Positions 33,642 through 43,497 of a DNA stretch of 64,000 nt are shown in pieces. Origin of the DNA: Cellulomonas sp. SG140 (GTDB lineage: Bacteria; Actinomycetota; Actinomycetes; Actinomycetales; Cellulomonadaceae); assembly GCF_025770785.1 (NCBI RefSeq), contig NZ_JANZLA010000003.1, forward strand, positions 1 to 64,000, given 5' to 3'. Both the position numbers and the translations under genes were made by a program. Below the pieces are notes generated by a model, which made no database searches, was not told the DNA's origin, and worked only from the letters and a program-made list of their open reading frames with translations. Each line of letters starts with the position of its first letter. Position 1 is the first letter of the stretch.

Positions 33642-33703
33642 ACCGGAAGACGTGCAGGTCCGACTGCCGGTCGGACTGGAGAAGAAGGGCGAAGGGCGAA
33701 GCG

Positions 33704-33928
33704 ATGAGCACGACGACGTACCAGGTGCAGGGGATGACGTGCGGGCACTGCGTCGGGTCGGTGTCCCGCGAGGTGGGCCGGTTGGAGGGCGTCACCGCGG
33801 TGGAGATCGAGCTGGTGCCGGACGGCGTCTCGACCCTCACGGTGAGCTCGGCGGCACCGCTGGAGACGACCCGGGTCGCCGCCGCGGTCGCGGAGGCCGG
33901 CTACGAGCTGACCGGCGCGCTGTCATGA
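33704..33928 (+). CDS. copZ: CopZ-type copper chaperone (HMA domain)
   Basis: 74 aa, one HMA domain, Cu(I) loop [15 protein letters not shown] and end [10 protein letters not shown]. Delivers Cu(I) in the cytosol to the CopA ATPase encoded two genes later. First gene of a tight operon, copZ - small membrane protein - copA - csoR, behind a CsoR-like operator. Confidence 0.93.
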   Translation: MSTTTYQVQGMTCGHCVGSVSREVGRLEGVTAVEIELVPDGVSTLTVSSAAPLETTRVAAAVAEAGYELTGALS

Positions 33929-34101
33929 GCGACGCGGGCCGACTGGCGGTCTTCGCCCTGGTGCTGGTGCTCGCGCTGCTCGCCGGCCTCGGGATCGGCG
34001 CTGCGGTCGGCCCGCTGCGCTCCGCTCCCGATGTGCACGCAGCCGGCTCGACCACCAGCGCCGCGGCAAGGCAGACGACGAACGTGGAGGTGGCGCTGTG
34101 A
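33925..34101 (+). CDS. Small one-helix membrane protein between copZ and copA
   Basis: 58 aa from ATG 33925 (ATGA overlap with copZ; its own stop overlaps the GTG of copA at 34098). One N-terminal helix ([23 protein letters not shown]) and an outer Ser/Thr/Ala tail containing a single His. Found in many actinobacterial copper operons in this position as a short hypothetical; function unknown. Confidence 0.65.
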   Translation: MSDAGRLAVFALVLVLALLAGLGIGAAVGPLRSAPDVHAAGSTTSAAARQTTNVEVAL

Positions 34102-36377
34102 GCACGGCGGTTCAGCTGGAGATCGAGGGCATGACGTGCACCTCGTGCGCGGCCCGGATCGAGAAGCGGCTCAACCGCCTCGACGGGGTACAGGCGAGCG
34201 TGAACTTCGCCACGGAGCGAGCAACCGTCGAGCTGCCCGAGGGCACGAGCGTGGAGCAGGCCATCGCCGCGGTCGAGGAGACTGGCTACTCGGCGCGACT
34301 CCACGATCCCGCGCCGGTCCCCGAGGCGCCCACGGCAGCGGAAGACACGGATGCGTCGGCGCAGCGCGAGCCCGATCCCCTGTTCCGCCGGCTCGTCATC
34401 AGCGCCGTGCTGGCCGCACCGGTGCTGGTCCTCGCCACGGTCGAGCCGTTGCAGTTCGACCACTGGCAGTGGCTCTCCCTGACGCTGGCCGCACCGGTGG
34501 TGGTGTGGGGCGGGTGGCCGTTCCACCGCGGGGCGTGGAAGAACCTGCGTCACGGCGCCGCCACGATGGACACCCTGATCAGCGTCGGTGTGCTGGCTGC
34601 GCTCCTGTGGTCGTTGTACGCGCTGTTCTTCGGTTCGGCGGGCGACCCGGGCATGCGGATGGGCTTCAGCCTGATCCCCCGACGCGGGGGCGGCTCGAAC
34701 GAGATCTACCTCGAGGTCGCCTCGGTGGTGACCGTCTTCATCCTTCTCGGCCGGTACTTCGAGGCCCGAGCCAAGCGGCAGTCGGGCGCGGCACTTCGTG
34801 CCCTGCTGGCGATGGGTGCCCGTGACGTGGCCGTGCTCCGCGACGGGGTCGAGGAGCGGATCCCGGTCGAGCAGCTGGTGGTCGGTGATCTGTTCGTGGT
34901 GCGACCGGGGGAGAAGGTGGCGACCGACGGGATCGTGACCGACGGCGCCTCGGCGGTGGACGCGTCGATGCTGACTGGTGAACCGGTCCCGGTCGAGGTC
35001 GGGCCCGGTGATGAGGTGGTCGGTGCCACCGTCAACGCCGGCGGCCGGCTCGTGGTCCGCGCGACCCGGATCGGTGCCGACACCCAGCTCGCGCAGATGG
35101 CACGACTGGTGGAAGAGGCGCAGAGCGGCAAGGCACCGGTGCAACGGCTGGCGGACCGCATCTCCGGGGTGTTCGTCCCGGTGGTCATCACCCTCGCGGT
35201 CGCCACGCTGGGGTTCTGGATCGGGGTCGGCGGCGGCGTGGAGCTGGCGTTCACCGCGGCGGTGGCCGTGCTGATCATCGCCTGCCCGTGCGCGCTCGGT
35301 CTGGCCACCCCCACCGCCCTCATGGTCGGGACGGGTCGCGGCGCCCAGCTCGGCATCCTGATCAAGGGCCCGCAGGTGCTGGAGTCGACCCGACGGGTCG
35401 ACACGGTCGTCCTGGACAAGACCGGGACGATCACCACCGGCCGGATGGTCCTGGTCGCGGCGGTGCCGGCGGCCGGGGTCGAGGAGGACGAGCTGGTGTC
35501 GCTCGCCGGTGCGCTCGAGGATGCGTCCGAGCACCCGATCGGCGCCGCGATCGCCGCCGGTGCGCGTGCGCGCAACACCGTCCTGCCTGCGGTGACGGAC
35601 TTCGTCAGCACGCAGGGCCTCGGTGTCTCCGGGATCGTGTCGGGCCACGCGGTGGCGGCCGGCCGGCCGGCCTGGCTTGCGTCGGAGTGGTCGGTGGCGA
35701 TGGACGACGCGCTTCGTGCCCAGCTGGACCTGGCGGAGGAAGCCGGGCGGACGGTGGTGGCTGTCGCCTGGGACGGACGGGTGTGCGGCTTGCTGGTGGT
35801 GACCGACACGGTCAAGCCCACGAGCGCCGAGGCGGTCGCTGAGCTCAAGGGACTCGGGTTGCACCCGGTGCTGCTCACCGGGGACAACGAGCGGGCAGCT
35901 CGGGCTATCGCGGCCGAGGTGGGCATCGTCGACGTCATCGCCCAGGTGCTCCCGCAGGACAAGGTCGCGGTCATCCGCGACCTGCAGGCCCAGGGGCGTG
36001 TGGTCGCGATGGTCGGCGACGGTGTCAACGACGCCGCAGCGCTCGCGCAGTCAGACCTCGGGATCGCGATGGGTACCGGGACCGATGTGGCAATCGAGGC
36101 GAGCGACCTGACTGCCGTCCGCGGCGACCTGCGCGCCGCCGTCGACGCGGTGCGGCTGGCCCGCCGGACTCTCGCGACGATCAAGGGGAACATGTTCTGG
36201 GCCTTCGCCTACAACGTCGCCGCGATCCCGCTCGCGATCGGCGCTGTGCTGAACCCGCTCATCGCGGGCGCGGCGATGGCGTTCTCCTCGGTCTTCGTCG
36301 TCACCAACAGCCTGCGGCTGCGCCGGTTCCGTGCTGTCTCCACGCAGGTGGCCGCGCCGGTGGCGAAGGGGGACTGA
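34098..36377 (+). CDS. copA: Cu(I)-exporting P1B-type ATPase
   Basis: 759 aa from GTG 34098. One HMA domain with [24 protein letters not shown], the intramembrane CPC motif ([14 protein letters not shown]), phosphorylation site [15 protein letters not shown] and [10 protein letters not shown], and the last helix with [15 protein letters not shown]. All Cu(I)-specific features are present, unlike the CPD pump at 17242. Exports cytosolic copper. Fits the copZ-csoR operon. Confidence 0.96.
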   Translation: MSTAVQLEIEGMTCTSCAARIEKRLNRLDGVQASVNFATERATVELPEGTSVEQAIAAVEETGYSARLHDPAPVPEAPTAAEDTDASAQREPDPLFRRLVISAVLAAPVLVLATVEPLQFDHWQWLSLTLAAPVVVWGGWPFHRGAWKNLRHGAATMDTLISVGVLAALLWSLYALFFGSAGDPGMRMGFSLIPRRGGGSNEIYLEVASVVTVFILLGRYFEARAKRQSGAALRALLAMGARDVAVLRDGVEERIPVEQLVVGDLFVVRPGEKVATDGIVTDGASAVDASMLTGEPVPVEVGPGDEVVGATVNAGGRLVVRATRIGADTQLAQMARLVEEAQSGKAPVQRLADRISGVFVPVVITLAVATLGFWIGVGGGVELAFTAAVAVLIIACPCALGLATPTALMVGTGRGAQLGILIKGPQVLESTRRVDTVVLDKTGTITTGRMVLVAAVPAAGVEEDELVSLAGALEDASEHPIGAAIAAGARARNTVLPAVTDFVSTQGLGVSGIVSGHAVAAGRPAWLASEWSVAMDDALRAQLDLAEEAGRTVVAVAWDGRVCGLLVVTDTVKPTSAEAVAELKGLGLHPVLLTGDNERAARAIAAEVGIVDVIAQVLPQDKVAVIRDLQAQGRVVAMVGDGVNDAAALAQSDLGIAMGTGTDVAIEASDLTAVRGDLRAAVDAVRLARRTLATIKGNMFWAFAYNVAAIPLAIGAVLNPLIAGAAMAFSSVFVVTNSLRLRRFRAVSTQVAAPVAKGD

Positions 36378-36378
36378 C

Positions 36379-36654
36379 ATGAACGCCGAGGTCGCACAGG
36401 AGCAGCTGCGCCGGCTGCGGCGCATCGAGGGCCAGGTGCGCGGGATCGCCGGGATGGTGGAGGCCGACGCCTACTGCATCGACATCCTCACGCAGGTGTC
36501 GGCCGCCTCCCGTGCGTTGCAGGCGGTCGCCCTCGGCCTCCTCGATGACCACATGAGTCATTGCCTGGTCGAAGCCGCGAGACACGGCGGCGAGCTGCAG
36601 GACACCCGGCTGCGGGAGGCGTCGGCGGCGATCGCCCGGCTGGTGCGCAGCTGA
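36379..36654 (+). CDS. csoR: Copper-sensing repressor CsoR
   Basis: 91 aa from ATG 36379. The four-helix CsoR/RcnR fold: LRRLRRIEGQVRGIAGMVEA, with the Cu(I) ligand trio Cys in DAYCIDIL and His..Cys in LDDHMSHCLVEA. Binding of Cu(I) releases operator DNA. The TACC..GGGGTA palindromes at 16770 and 33619 are its likely sites. The next gene (ABC transporter) starts 46 bp later. Confidence 0.94.
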   Translation: MNAEVAQEQLRRLRRIEGQVRGIAGMVEADAYCIDILTQVSAASRALQAVALGLLDDHMSHCLVEAARHGGELQDTRLREASAAIARLVRS

Positions 36655-36700
36655 GCCGAGCGACCCGCTCGAGGGACAGGAACTCGAGAGAAGGGAAGGA

Positions 36701-37372
36701 GTGGCGATCGAGATGGGTACCCACAGCGGGTCGCGCGACGGCCCGGTGCTCGCGGCCTGGGGAGTGCAGAAGTCGTATAGGGCAGGGATGTGGCCTGTAC
36801 GACGGTCGGTCCACGTGCTGCGAGGTGTCGATCTGGCGCTCTCCGCCGGGGAGGTCGTGGGCCTGGTCGGGGAGAACGGGTCGGGCAAGTCCACGCTGAT
36901 GCGCGTGCTCGTGGGCGCACTCGCACCTGATGCCGGGTCGGTGACGTGGGCGGGGCGGTTCGGCTACTGCCCGCAGCAGCCGCAGCTGTACGAGCGGTTG
37001 ACTTGTGATGAGCACTTCGAGGTCTACGGCCGCGCCTACGGCATGACGCCACCACAGATGGAGGCTGCCCGCGCGTCTCTCTACGACACGCTCGGCTTCC
37101 AGCGCTACGCGTCGATGCAGGCAGCGGGACTCTCCGGCGGAACCGCGGCCAAGCTCAACCTCGCTCTCGCCCTGCTCGCCGACCCGCCGGTGCTGCTCCT
37201 CGACGAGCCGTACGCGGGATTCGACTGGGACACGTACCTGAAGTTCTGGCAGATCGTGGAGCAACGCCGCAGCGCTGGCCGGACAACCTTGCTGATCAGC
37301 CACTTCGTGTCGGACGAGGACCGGTTCGATCGCATCCTCGAGGTGCGCGACGGGATCGCGGTGTCGAGATGA
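36701..37372 (+). CDS. ABC transporter ATP-binding protein
   Basis: 223 aa from GTG 36701. Walker A GENGSGKST, Q-loop YCPQQPQLYE, signature LSGGTAAKLNLALALL, Walker B VLLLDEPYAGFD and switch His LLISHF. All ATPase residues are present. The permease gene overlaps its stop (37369-37372). Probably drives an exporter; its position behind csoR suggests the copper response, but the substrate is not known. Confidence 0.92.
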   Translation: MAIEMGTHSGSRDGPVLAAWGVQKSYRAGMWPVRRSVHVLRGVDLALSAGEVVGLVGENGSGKSTLMRVLVGALAPDAGSVTWAGRFGYCPQQPQLYERLTCDEHFEVYGRAYGMTPPQMEAARASLYDTLGFQRYASMQAAGLSGGTAAKLNLALALLADPPVLLLDEPYAGFDWDTYLKFWQIVEQRRSAGRTTLLISHFVSDEDRFDRILEVRDGIAVSR

Positions 37373-38883
37373 CCCGCGTCCTGCTGCGCCGGTTCGTGCT
37401 CGACCACGTCCGGAACAGCACCACCGCCGTCGTCCTCGTCCTCGTGCCCGTCACCTTCGTCCTCGTGGCCGCGCCAACCCTCGCCGACGCGGCGCGGCTC
37501 CTGGGTGGCCGTGGTGGTGGACCCGCGGTCGAGGTGGCGACGGCGGGCTGGGCCGCCGCGTTCATCACCGGCATGGCGATGTACCTCCAGGTCAACGACT
37601 CGCGTGACGCGGACCGGCGGGTGGTGCTGGCCGGGGCGTCTTCGGCGCAGCTGGCGCTCGCTCGAGTGCTCGTCGGGATCGTGCTGGCCGCTGTGTGCAG
37701 CGCGGCCGCGTTCGGGGCGCTGATCCTGCGGGTACGGGTCGACCAGCCCGTTCGCGTCGCGCTGGGCGCGTTCTTGGCGGGGTTGGCGTATCTGGTTGTG
37801 GGTGCGGTGGTCGGGACGCTCGTGCGAGTCCCGGTGAACGGCACCGTTCTCATCCTCTTCATCTGGATCGTGGACGTGTTCTTCGGGCCCAACCTCAGCG
37901 GCACGGCGACGCCGGCGCTACGGGCTATGCCCTTGCACTACGTGTCCCTGTGGACAACAAAGGTCGCCTCTGGGCATTCAGGCCGACCGGGGGACCTTGG
38001 CCTGGCCCTCGGATGGGCGGTCGGCTCCGTGCTGGTGACAGGCCTGGTCGTCGCCCTCGGAACACGTGCGCACCGTCGCCGTACGGCCGTGTCTCGCCCC
38101 GGTTCCGCGAGCAACCAGATCGGCGCAGCCCTCGGGATCGGGTGGCGCGAGCTACGTCGTAACCCGGTGCTCTGGGTGCTGCTCGTCGTAGTCCCAGCAG
38201 TCTTCGTGCTGCTCTCGGACGCCATCACGCCGCCGGGTGCGACGCCGGTCGCCGTCGTGGAGCGGGGCGTGCACCTGACTCGGGTGTTCGACCCGGCGGA
38301 CATCCACGCGGGCACGATGGCGCCGATCGCCGTCGCTTCGCTGGCAGCGCTCGTGGGAGTGTTCCTGTCGGTCGACTCCGGACCCGCTGACCGCCGACTG
38401 GTGCTGGCGGGCCTGCGTCCCGGTGTGCTGGCCGGTGCCCGTGGGCTCGTTGCGGCGGCTGCCTCGGTTGGGGTCACAGCGGTGACCGTCGCCGTGACCG
38501 CCACCGTCTTCGACGCGCAGCAGTGGCCCGCCTACGTCCTGGCGAACACACTGCTGGCCCTGGTCTACGCCGCACTCGGTGCTCTGGCCGCGCCACTGCT
38601 GGGGCGTGTGACGGGAGTGTTCATCGCCTTCCTCGGGCCCTTCCTCGACGTCGGTCTGGCGCAGAGCCCGATGCTGCGTGCCGAACCCGCGGCGTGGGCG
38701 CGCCTGCTGCCGGGGTACGGACCGGTCCGTCTTGCCGTCGATGCGGGCCTGACCCGGTCCTTCGACGGGGGTGGCGCACTCTTGCTCGCGCTCGCGTGGG
38801 TCCTGGGCCTCGGCGCGCTCTCCGCGCTTGCGATGCGGCACCAGCTGAGGTCACGAGCTCGGGTCGACTTCATCACGTCTTGA
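37369..38883 (+). CDS. ABC transporter permease, ABC-2 type
   Basis: 504 aa, about 12 helices in two similar halves: the first begins LLRRFVLDHVRNSTTAVVLV and the second GIGWRELRRNPVLWVLLVVV, so one chain probably forms the whole membrane part. Partner of the ATPase encoded just upstream. The stop overlaps operator site 6 for the next gene. Confidence 0.88.
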   Translation: MTRVLLRRFVLDHVRNSTTAVVLVLVPVTFVLVAAPTLADAARLLGGRGGGPAVEVATAGWAAAFITGMAMYLQVNDSRDADRRVVLAGASSAQLALARVLVGIVLAAVCSAAAFGALILRVRVDQPVRVALGAFLAGLAYLVVGAVVGTLVRVPVNGTVLILFIWIVDVFFGPNLSGTATPALRAMPLHYVSLWTTKVASGHSGRPGDLGLALGWAVGSVLVTGLVVALGTRAHRRRTAVSRPGSASNQIGAALGIGWRELRRNPVLWVLLVVVPAVFVLLSDAITPPGATPVAVVERGVHLTRVFDPADIHAGTMAPIAVASLAALVGVFLSVDSGPADRRLVLAGLRPGVLAGARGLVAAAASVGVTAVTVAVTATVFDAQQWPAYVLANTLLALVYAALGALAAPLLGRVTGVFIAFLGPFLDVGLAQSPMLRAEPAAWARLLPGYGPVRLAVDAGLTRSFDGGGALLLALAWVLGLGALSALAMRHQLRSRARVDFITS

Positions 38884-38885
38884 TC
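38868..38885 (+). promoter_or_regulatory. CopR-like direct-repeat operator, site 6
   Basis: CTTCATC-ACGT-CTTGATC, both half-sites at consensus, 149 bp before the M15 peptidase gene and overlapping the end of the permease gene. Confidence 0.68.
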
Positions 38886-38935
38886 AAACGTCCAGAAGAA
38901 CTTCGGACAAGCCCCACCACCATGGCGGGATGCGT

Positions 38936-39004
38936 GCCCCGACCCCCGCCTGCCCCTCCGAGCGCCCGCGCCCCCGACGACGCGCTCCGGGCGGGGGCCG
39001 GGGC
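38936..39004 (+). other. Long GC hairpin in the leader of the M15 peptidase gene
   Basis: GCCCCGACCCCCGCC pairs with GGCGGGGGCCGGGGC (one mismatch), enclosing a smaller hairpin. It lies 53 bp after the permease stop and 30 bp before the next start. It may end the ABC transcript, or act as an attenuator for the peptidase gene, whose likely promoter is upstream of the hairpin. Confidence 0.5.
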
Positions 39005-39033
39005 CGTGCCGATCGGCGGCCGGCAGTCGCATC

Positions 39034-39885
39034 GTGAGCGCGGCCTCGTTGCCGGTCTCGCTCGCCAGCCGCCGCCGGTCAGAAGGCAGCCGTGCGGGTG
39101 TCGAGGCTGCTTCTGCTTCGACGGTGAGTCGCCGCCAGCTCAGGGCACGCGCCAAGGCGAAGCCGCGGACTGGCGGTGTGGTGCGCACGATCGCGCGAGG
39201 GTTCCTGATCGTCGCCATGGTCGTCGCACCCGCCTGGGTGGCTACCTCGGCGTCGGCGGGACTGCGGCACGCCTCCGACCTACCGACAACGGTCGAAGCA
39301 CTCGCCGGCCCGGTCGACCTGACACCTCCGGCGGCCCTGACGGCCCCGGCGGCCGGCTCCCTTGAGCACGCCTCGCGCAGCGCCCTGCGGGACAGTCAGG
39401 CGGCACCGACGCCGATGGCCACGACCTCCGCCGAGGCACAGGCCGCTGCAGAGTGCTCCGGTGTCGTGTCGGGACCTATGGCGAACGGGCAGCTGACCGC
39501 GGCCAACCTGTGCGATCTGTGGCAGAAGCCGTACAAGGACAGGGCCGACGCGGTGGTGACCGCGTTCGCGATGAACGACGCCTTCACAGCGAAGTTCGGT
39601 CGGCCGATGTGCCTCACGTCCGGTTACCGGACCTACGAGGAGCAGGCCCGGCTTCGGGCGGCAGAGCCCGGGATCGCGGCGGCAGCGGGGACCAGCAACC
39701 ACGGCTGGGGCTTGGCGATCGACTTCTGTGCGAACACCTATGGAGGGGCGGCCGGTGCCTGGCTTCGAGCCAACGGTCCGAAGTTCGGCTGGGACAACCC
39801 GTCCTGGGCGCGGCCAGGGGGCTCCGGTGCCTTCGAACCGTGGCACTGGGAGTACGTGCCGGGCGTGAAGGCCCTCGGCAAGTAG
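39034..39885 (+). CDS. Exported M15-family D,D-carboxypeptidase-like protein
   Basis: 283 aa from GTG 39034. An N-terminal membrane/signal helix (GFLIVAMVVAPAWVATSASAG), a low-complexity linker, and a VanY-type peptidase domain: SGYRTYEEQARL, zinc site in TSNHGWGLAIDFC and the late FEPWHWEYVPG. It trims the D-Ala end of peptidoglycan stems. With operator site 6 it joins the envelope side of the copper response. Confidence 0.9.
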   Translation: MSAASLPVSLASRRRSEGSRAGVEAASASTVSRRQLRARAKAKPRTGGVVRTIARGFLIVAMVVAPAWVATSASAGLRHASDLPTTVEALAGPVDLTPPAALTAPAAGSLEHASRSALRDSQAAPTPMATTSAEAQAAAECSGVVSGPMANGQLTAANLCDLWQKPYKDRADAVVTAFAMNDAFTAKFGRPMCLTSGYRTYEEQARLRAAEPGIAAAAGTSNHGWGLAIDFCANTYGGAAGAWLRANGPKFGWDNPSWARPGGSGAFEPWHWEYVPGVKALGK

Positions 39886-39902
39886 CCAGCGTGCGGTCAA
39901 AC

Positions 39903-39920
39903 CTTGAGCGGATCTTCATC
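39903..39920 (+). promoter_or_regulatory. CopR-like direct-repeat operator, site 7
   Basis: CTTGAGC-GGAT-CTTCATC, 75 bp before the second DUF305 gene, the same distance as at the first DUF305 gene. Confidence 0.65.
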
Positions 39921-39994
39921 GTTCGCGCCCGCTTGTCGACTCGGCGGTCGCCGAGACTGAACAGGACCTAAGTCCTACGTCAAGGAGTTGCCTC

Positions 39995-40675
39995 GTGGCA
40001 CCGATGTCTCAGCTGACGACCGGCCGTCCCCGGCGCCTTCCTCGCGCGGTGGCCGCGCTCGCCTCCGCCCTCGGTGTCGTCGCTGCACTCACCGCCTGCG
40101 GGTCCACGAGCGGCAGCTCAACAGTCCAGCTGTCAGGCGAGGCCGCAGCCACGATGGTTGCTGGGCCGAGCCCGTCCAGCACGACGACGCATAACGTCAC
40201 GGATACCCAGTTCGCGCAGATGATGATCGTCCACCACCAGGGTGCGGTGCAGATGGCCCAGCTTGCGGCTGATCGCGCCGTCACCTACGAGGTGCGCGCG
40301 TTCGGAAAGCGGATCGTCGCCGCCCAGGGGCAGGAGATCGAGCGCATGTCCGCGTGGTTGACCGCCTGGGGCGAGGCACCGTCCTCCGGCCAGGATGGGG
40401 CGAACGGGACGGGGATGGCCCACTCGGGCATGCAGGTCGAGGGGATGGACCAGACCGCCGTGACGGCCGACCTGAAGGGCCGCAACGGCAAGGACTTCGA
40501 CCGGCAGTTCCTCACCATGATGATCGCCCACCACCAGAGCGCGCTGGAGATGGCCAAGGTCGAGCAAGCCGAAGGCCTGAACGCCGACGCCGTGGAGCTG
40601 TCGGGCACCATCGCCACGTCGCAGACGGCCGAGATGGACGAGATGCGCGCGATGCTCGGTCGGCTCGGGGCCTGA
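39995..40675 (+). CDS. DUF305 copper-associated lipoprotein, copy 2
   Basis: 226 aa from GTG 39995 (AGGAG 8 nt before). Lipobox LGVVAALTAC, then a DUF305 fold with MMIVHHQGAVQM and MMIAHHQSALEM and a Met-rich stretch (GTGMAHSGMQVEGM). Very similar to the protein at 31431, in opposite orientation, showing a duplicated copper-binding lipoprotein. Probably buffers copper at the outer face of the membrane. Confidence 0.9.
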   Translation: MAPMSQLTTGRPRRLPRAVAALASALGVVAALTACGSTSGSSTVQLSGEAAATMVAGPSPSSTTTHNVTDTQFAQMMIVHHQGAVQMAQLAADRAVTYEVRAFGKRIVAAQGQEIERMSAWLTAWGEAPSSGQDGANGTGMAHSGMQVEGMDQTAVTADLKGRNGKDFDRQFLTMMIAHHQSALEMAKVEQAEGLNADAVELSGTIATSQTAEMDEMRAMLGRLGA

Positions 40676-40706
40676 TCGCGATCGCTGCAGGGCACGATCG
40701 GTTCGC

Positions 40707-40724
40707 CTTCACCAACTCTTGATC
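40707..40724 (+). promoter_or_regulatory. CopR-like direct-repeat operator, site 8
   Basis: CTTCACC-AACT-CTTGATC, 96 bp before the SHOCT gene at 40820. Confidence 0.62.
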
Positions 40725-40819
40725 CGGCCTGAGGGCAGCGTTGATGCACGACCGCGACCCTGGGATCAGGGACGTCATCCGGCGTCCCGTCGAGCGGCTC
40801 GCACGGCTGGAGGTCGGGC

Positions 40820-41056
40820 ATGGCTCCGTGGTGCACCACCTTGTCGGGGTGGAGCTGGGTCGCGATGGTGACCGGCTGGGTTCTCGTGGTCGGGCTTGCG
40901 GTGTGGGCGGTCTGCCGACTGTTCCCCGGCCAGGCTCGCCTTGACGCGCGGACCGTGCTGGAGCAGCGCCTCGCGGCCGGCGAGCTCGACGCCGAGCAGT
41001 ACCGGGAGCTGCGGGACACCCTCGACGACCGGTCAGCAGCGAAGGGCACACCGTGA
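40820..41056 (+). CDS. SHOCT-domain small membrane protein, copy 2
   Basis: 78 aa from ATG 40820 (GGAGG 6 nt before). One helix (VTGWVLVVGLAVWAVCRLF) and a SHOCT motif, TVLEQRLAAGELDAEQYREL. Paralogue of 25731-26036. It overlaps the DUF2933 gene by 4 bases. The ATG at 40865 is an alternative that starts right at the helix. Confidence 0.78.
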   Translation: MAPWCTTLSGWSWVAMVTGWVLVVGLAVWAVCRLFPGQARLDARTVLEQRLAAGELDAEQYRELRDTLDDRSAAKGTP

Positions 41057-41340
41057 AGTCGCACGCGAAGCACATGATCATCGGGGGAGCGGTCATCCTC
41101 GTCGCCCTGATGGCGTTTGGCGTCAGCTGGCGCCAGGCCGCGCAGTACGCGGTGCTCCTGGCATGCCCGTTGATGATGGTGTTCATGATGGCCGGCGGCC
41201 ACGGGCACGGCGGTCATGGTGGCCACGGTGACGCTGCTGGTGGGACCACGGACGGTACCGGCCGCGACCAGATCGGTCCCGACCGTGAGCGGATCGACGA
41301 CCCGTCCAGCCCAGCCCCGCACGACCACGGGTCGCACTGA
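41053..41340 (+). CDS. DUF2933-like small membrane protein with His-rich tail
   Basis: 95 aa. Two helices (MIIGGAVILVALMAFGVSW and YAVLLACPLMMVFMMAGG) with a CPLMMVFMM segment, then HGHGGHGGHGD and a Asp/Pro/His tail ending HDHGSH. DUF2933 proteins are common in copper loci of bacteria; the Cys/Met helix and His tail could bind copper. Last gene of the SHOCT unit, followed by a strong terminator. Confidence 0.8.
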   Translation: MKSHAKHMIIGGAVILVALMAFGVSWRQAAQYAVLLACPLMMVFMMAGGHGHGGHGGHGDAAGGTTDGTGRDQIGPDRERIDDPSSPAPHDHGSH

Positions 41341-41356
41341 CCCGGGCACGCAGACA

Positions 41357-41399
41357 GCCGAAGCGCCCGGGCGGGCCGCTGCCGCCCGGGCGCTTCGGC
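41357..41399 (+). terminator. Strong terminator after the SHOCT-DUF2933 unit
   Basis: Perfect 18-bp stem GCCGAAGCGCCCGGGCGG / CCGCCCGGGCGCTTCGGC with a 7-nt loop, 16 bp after the stop. Confidence 0.85.
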
Positions 41400-41553
41400 G
41401 CGCTAGGGAAAGGGTCGTGGAGCAGCCAACGAGAGTTCGCCCGCCAGTCGAACCGTCGTTGCCGCGCAGGGCCGAACCGGGAGCCGGCCGTGCCGGCACC
41501 GGCCGCGGCCGGTCGTGATGTCGTCGCCATACGGCGGTCGACGGGTTGTCCGC

Positions 41554-42684
41554 TCAGCGAGTCCGTTCGCCAGCGGGCAGGCTGATCTCCATCCGGGTCC
41601 CCCGTCCTGGCCCGTCGCTGAAGGCGGCGACCTGTCCACCGTGTGCCTCGACCAGTGCCCGCACGATCGCGAGCCCGATCCCTGATCCGCCGTCGGTGCG
41701 CGACCGCGCGGTGTCCACGCGGTAGAACCGCTCGAAGACGCGGGGAAGGTGCTCGGCCGGGATACCGGCCCCGGTGTCGCTGACCGCGAGGACCACGCCG
41801 TGAGGTCGCTGCTGTCCGCTGAGCGTCACGTAGCCGCCGGCTGGGGTGTGCCGGAGGGCGTTGTCCAGCAGGTTTCCCAGCACCTGGCCCATGCGCTCAT
41901 GGTCGACGGCCACCGACGGCAGGTCCGGACCGCACTCCACGCGGAGAGCGATTCCCGCTGTTGCGGCGCGGTCGGCCGCGGCGTCCGCTGCCAGCTGCAG
42001 CAGGTCGCACGGGCGGGTGGGCGTCAGAGCCAGGGAGGTCGTGGGGGCTTCGGCGCGGCTGACGGCGGCGAGGTCGTCGGCGAGCCTGGTGAGCCGGGCG
42101 CCCTGCGCCCGGAGCACGGTGATGGTCTGCGGGTCGAGGTCGACCACGCCGTCCTCGAGGCCGTCGAGGTAGGCGCCGAGAGTGGCCACGGGAGTGCGGA
42201 GCTCGTGCGCGACGTCGCCCAGCAGGCGTTGCCGTAGCGCTTCGCTGTCCGCGAGGCGACCGGCCATGGAGTTGAACGAGGACGCGAGGGCGTCGAACTC
42301 CGAACCGAGTCGCGGTTCGGGGACACGCGCGTCGAACCGTCCGGAGGCCAGCAGTGCGGCCGCAGAGGAAACGGCGTGCAGGGACGCGCCGACCCGGCGG
42401 GCGAGCAGGGCGGCGACGCCGAGCGAGGTCGCGAGGCCCGCCGCGAGCGCGAGACTCAGGGCGAGCGCGCTGGCGGAGCGGAACGCCTCCTCGGCGTGCG
42501 TGACGGCCGCCGGGTCGGCGACGCCGGTGCCCACGAGGTGCTGGTGGAACAGCACGGGGCCTGCGAGGCCGGCCACCAGCCAGGCTGTGATCCCGGCGAC
42601 GGCGACCACGAGGACGAACGCCAGCAGCAGACGAGCCGCCAACCCGGACCGGGAGCTGACGTCTCGAGCCGGGCGGTCGGTCAC
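41554..42684 (-). CDS. Sensor histidine kinase (OmpR-partner type), second
   Basis: 376 aa. Two helices flank an outer loop beginning [10 protein letters not shown] (two His) and ending [13 protein letters not shown], HisKA with [18 protein letters not shown], and HATPase_c with [17 protein letters not shown] and [13 protein letters not shown]. It overlaps the regulator gene by 4 bases. The short His-containing loop is like that of CopS-type sensors; with its regulator it stands next to operator site 9. Confidence 0.92.
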   Translation of the reverse strand: MTDRPARDVSSRSGLAARLLLAFVLVVAVAGITAWLVAGLAGPVLFHQHLVGTGVADPAAVTHAEEAFRSASALALSLALAAGLATSLGVAALLARRVGASLHAVSSAAALLASGRFDARVPEPRLGSEFDALASSFNSMAGRLADSEALRQRLLGDVAHELRTPVATLGAYLDGLEDGVVDLDPQTITVLRAQGARLTRLADDLAAVSRAEAPTTSLALTPTRPCDLLQLAADAAADRAATAGIALRVECGPDLPSVAVDHERMGQVLGNLLDNALRHTPAGGYVTLSGQQRPHGVVLAVSDTGAGIPAEHLPRVFERFYRVDTARSRTDGGSGIGLAIVRALVEAHGGQVAAFSDGPGRGTRMEISLPAGERTR

Positions 42685-43418
42685 TCTCCGGTGCCCATCC
42701 GGTAGCCGACTCCGCGCACGGTGCGCACGAAGCGCTGGGCGTCGGCGGTGTCGCCGAGCTTCTGGCGGACGTGCAGCACGTGCACGTCGACGAGGTGCTC
42801 GTCGCCGACCCAGCGCTCACCCCAGACGGCCTCGATCAGCTGGCGTCGGGTCAGCACGGCCGAGGGCCGTCGCGCCAGCGCAGCCAGCACGTCGAACTCC
42901 GTTCGCGTCAGGCCGACGGGTTCTCCCTCGAGCTCGACCTCGCGCCCGACCAGGTCCATCCGCAGCGGCCCCACCATGATCGGAGGTACCGCCTCATCCG
43001 CCGGGCGCACGTCGGCGGTGGATGCGGGTCCGGCAGTGCGGCGCGGCCGGCGCTGCATCGCCGTGATCCGGGCGATGAGCTCGCGCGGGCGGAACGGCTT
43101 GGTCACGTAGTCGTCGGCGCCGACCGACAGGCCGATGAGAGTGTCGACCTCGTCTGTGCGGGCGGTGAGCATCACGATGTAGCAGTCGGAGAACGTGCGC
43201 ACCTGCCGGCACACCTCGACGCCATCAAGCCCGGGCAGCCCCAGGTCGAGCACGATCACGTCCGGGTCGACCTCACGTGCGGAGTCCACCCCCGTCGGAC
43301 CGTCGAAGGCGAGGTGCACCTCGTAGCCCTCACGCCGCAGATAGCCGGCGACCAGCTCGGCCAAGGGACGCTCGTCGTCGACGATGAGCGCGCGACGAAT
43401 GGGCGATGCGGAGTTCAC
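42681..43418 (-). CDS. OmpR/PhoB-family response regulator, candidate CopR
   Basis: 245 aa. Receiver: [11 protein letters not shown], phospho-Asp in [14 protein letters not shown] in [10 protein letters not shown]; an Arg-rich linker with [11 protein letters not shown]; winged helix: [29 protein letters not shown] and [11 protein letters not shown]. Divergent from the thiol module, with one CopR-like operator in the shared 177-bp region. That makes it the first choice for the regulator that binds the CTTSATC repeats, possibly also controlling itself. Confidence 0.93.
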   Translation of the reverse strand: MNSASPIRRALIVDDERPLAELVAGYLRREGYEVHLAFDGPTGVDSAREVDPDVIVLDLGLPGLDGVEVCRQVRTFSDCYIVMLTARTDEVDTLIGLSVGADDYVTKPFRPRELIARITAMQRRPRRTAGPASTADVRPADEAVPPIMVGPLRMDLVGREVELEGEPVGLTRTEFDVLAALARRPSAVLTRRQLIEAVWGERWVGDEHLVDVHVLHVRQKLGDTADAQRFVRTVRGVGYRMGTGE

Positions 43419-43479
43419 ATCGTCATTCTGTCCGGTGCCCGGATCTCCGAGCGATCGTCGACCGGGGCGTGGGCTCCGT

Positions 43480-43497
43480 CTTCATCGAAACTTGATC
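43480..43497 (+). promoter_or_regulatory. CopR-like direct-repeat operator, site 9
   Basis: CTTCATC-GAAA-CTTGATC, both half-sites at consensus, between the candidate CopR gene (62 bp from its start) and the glutaredoxin-like gene (111 bp from TTG 43608). Confidence 0.7.
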
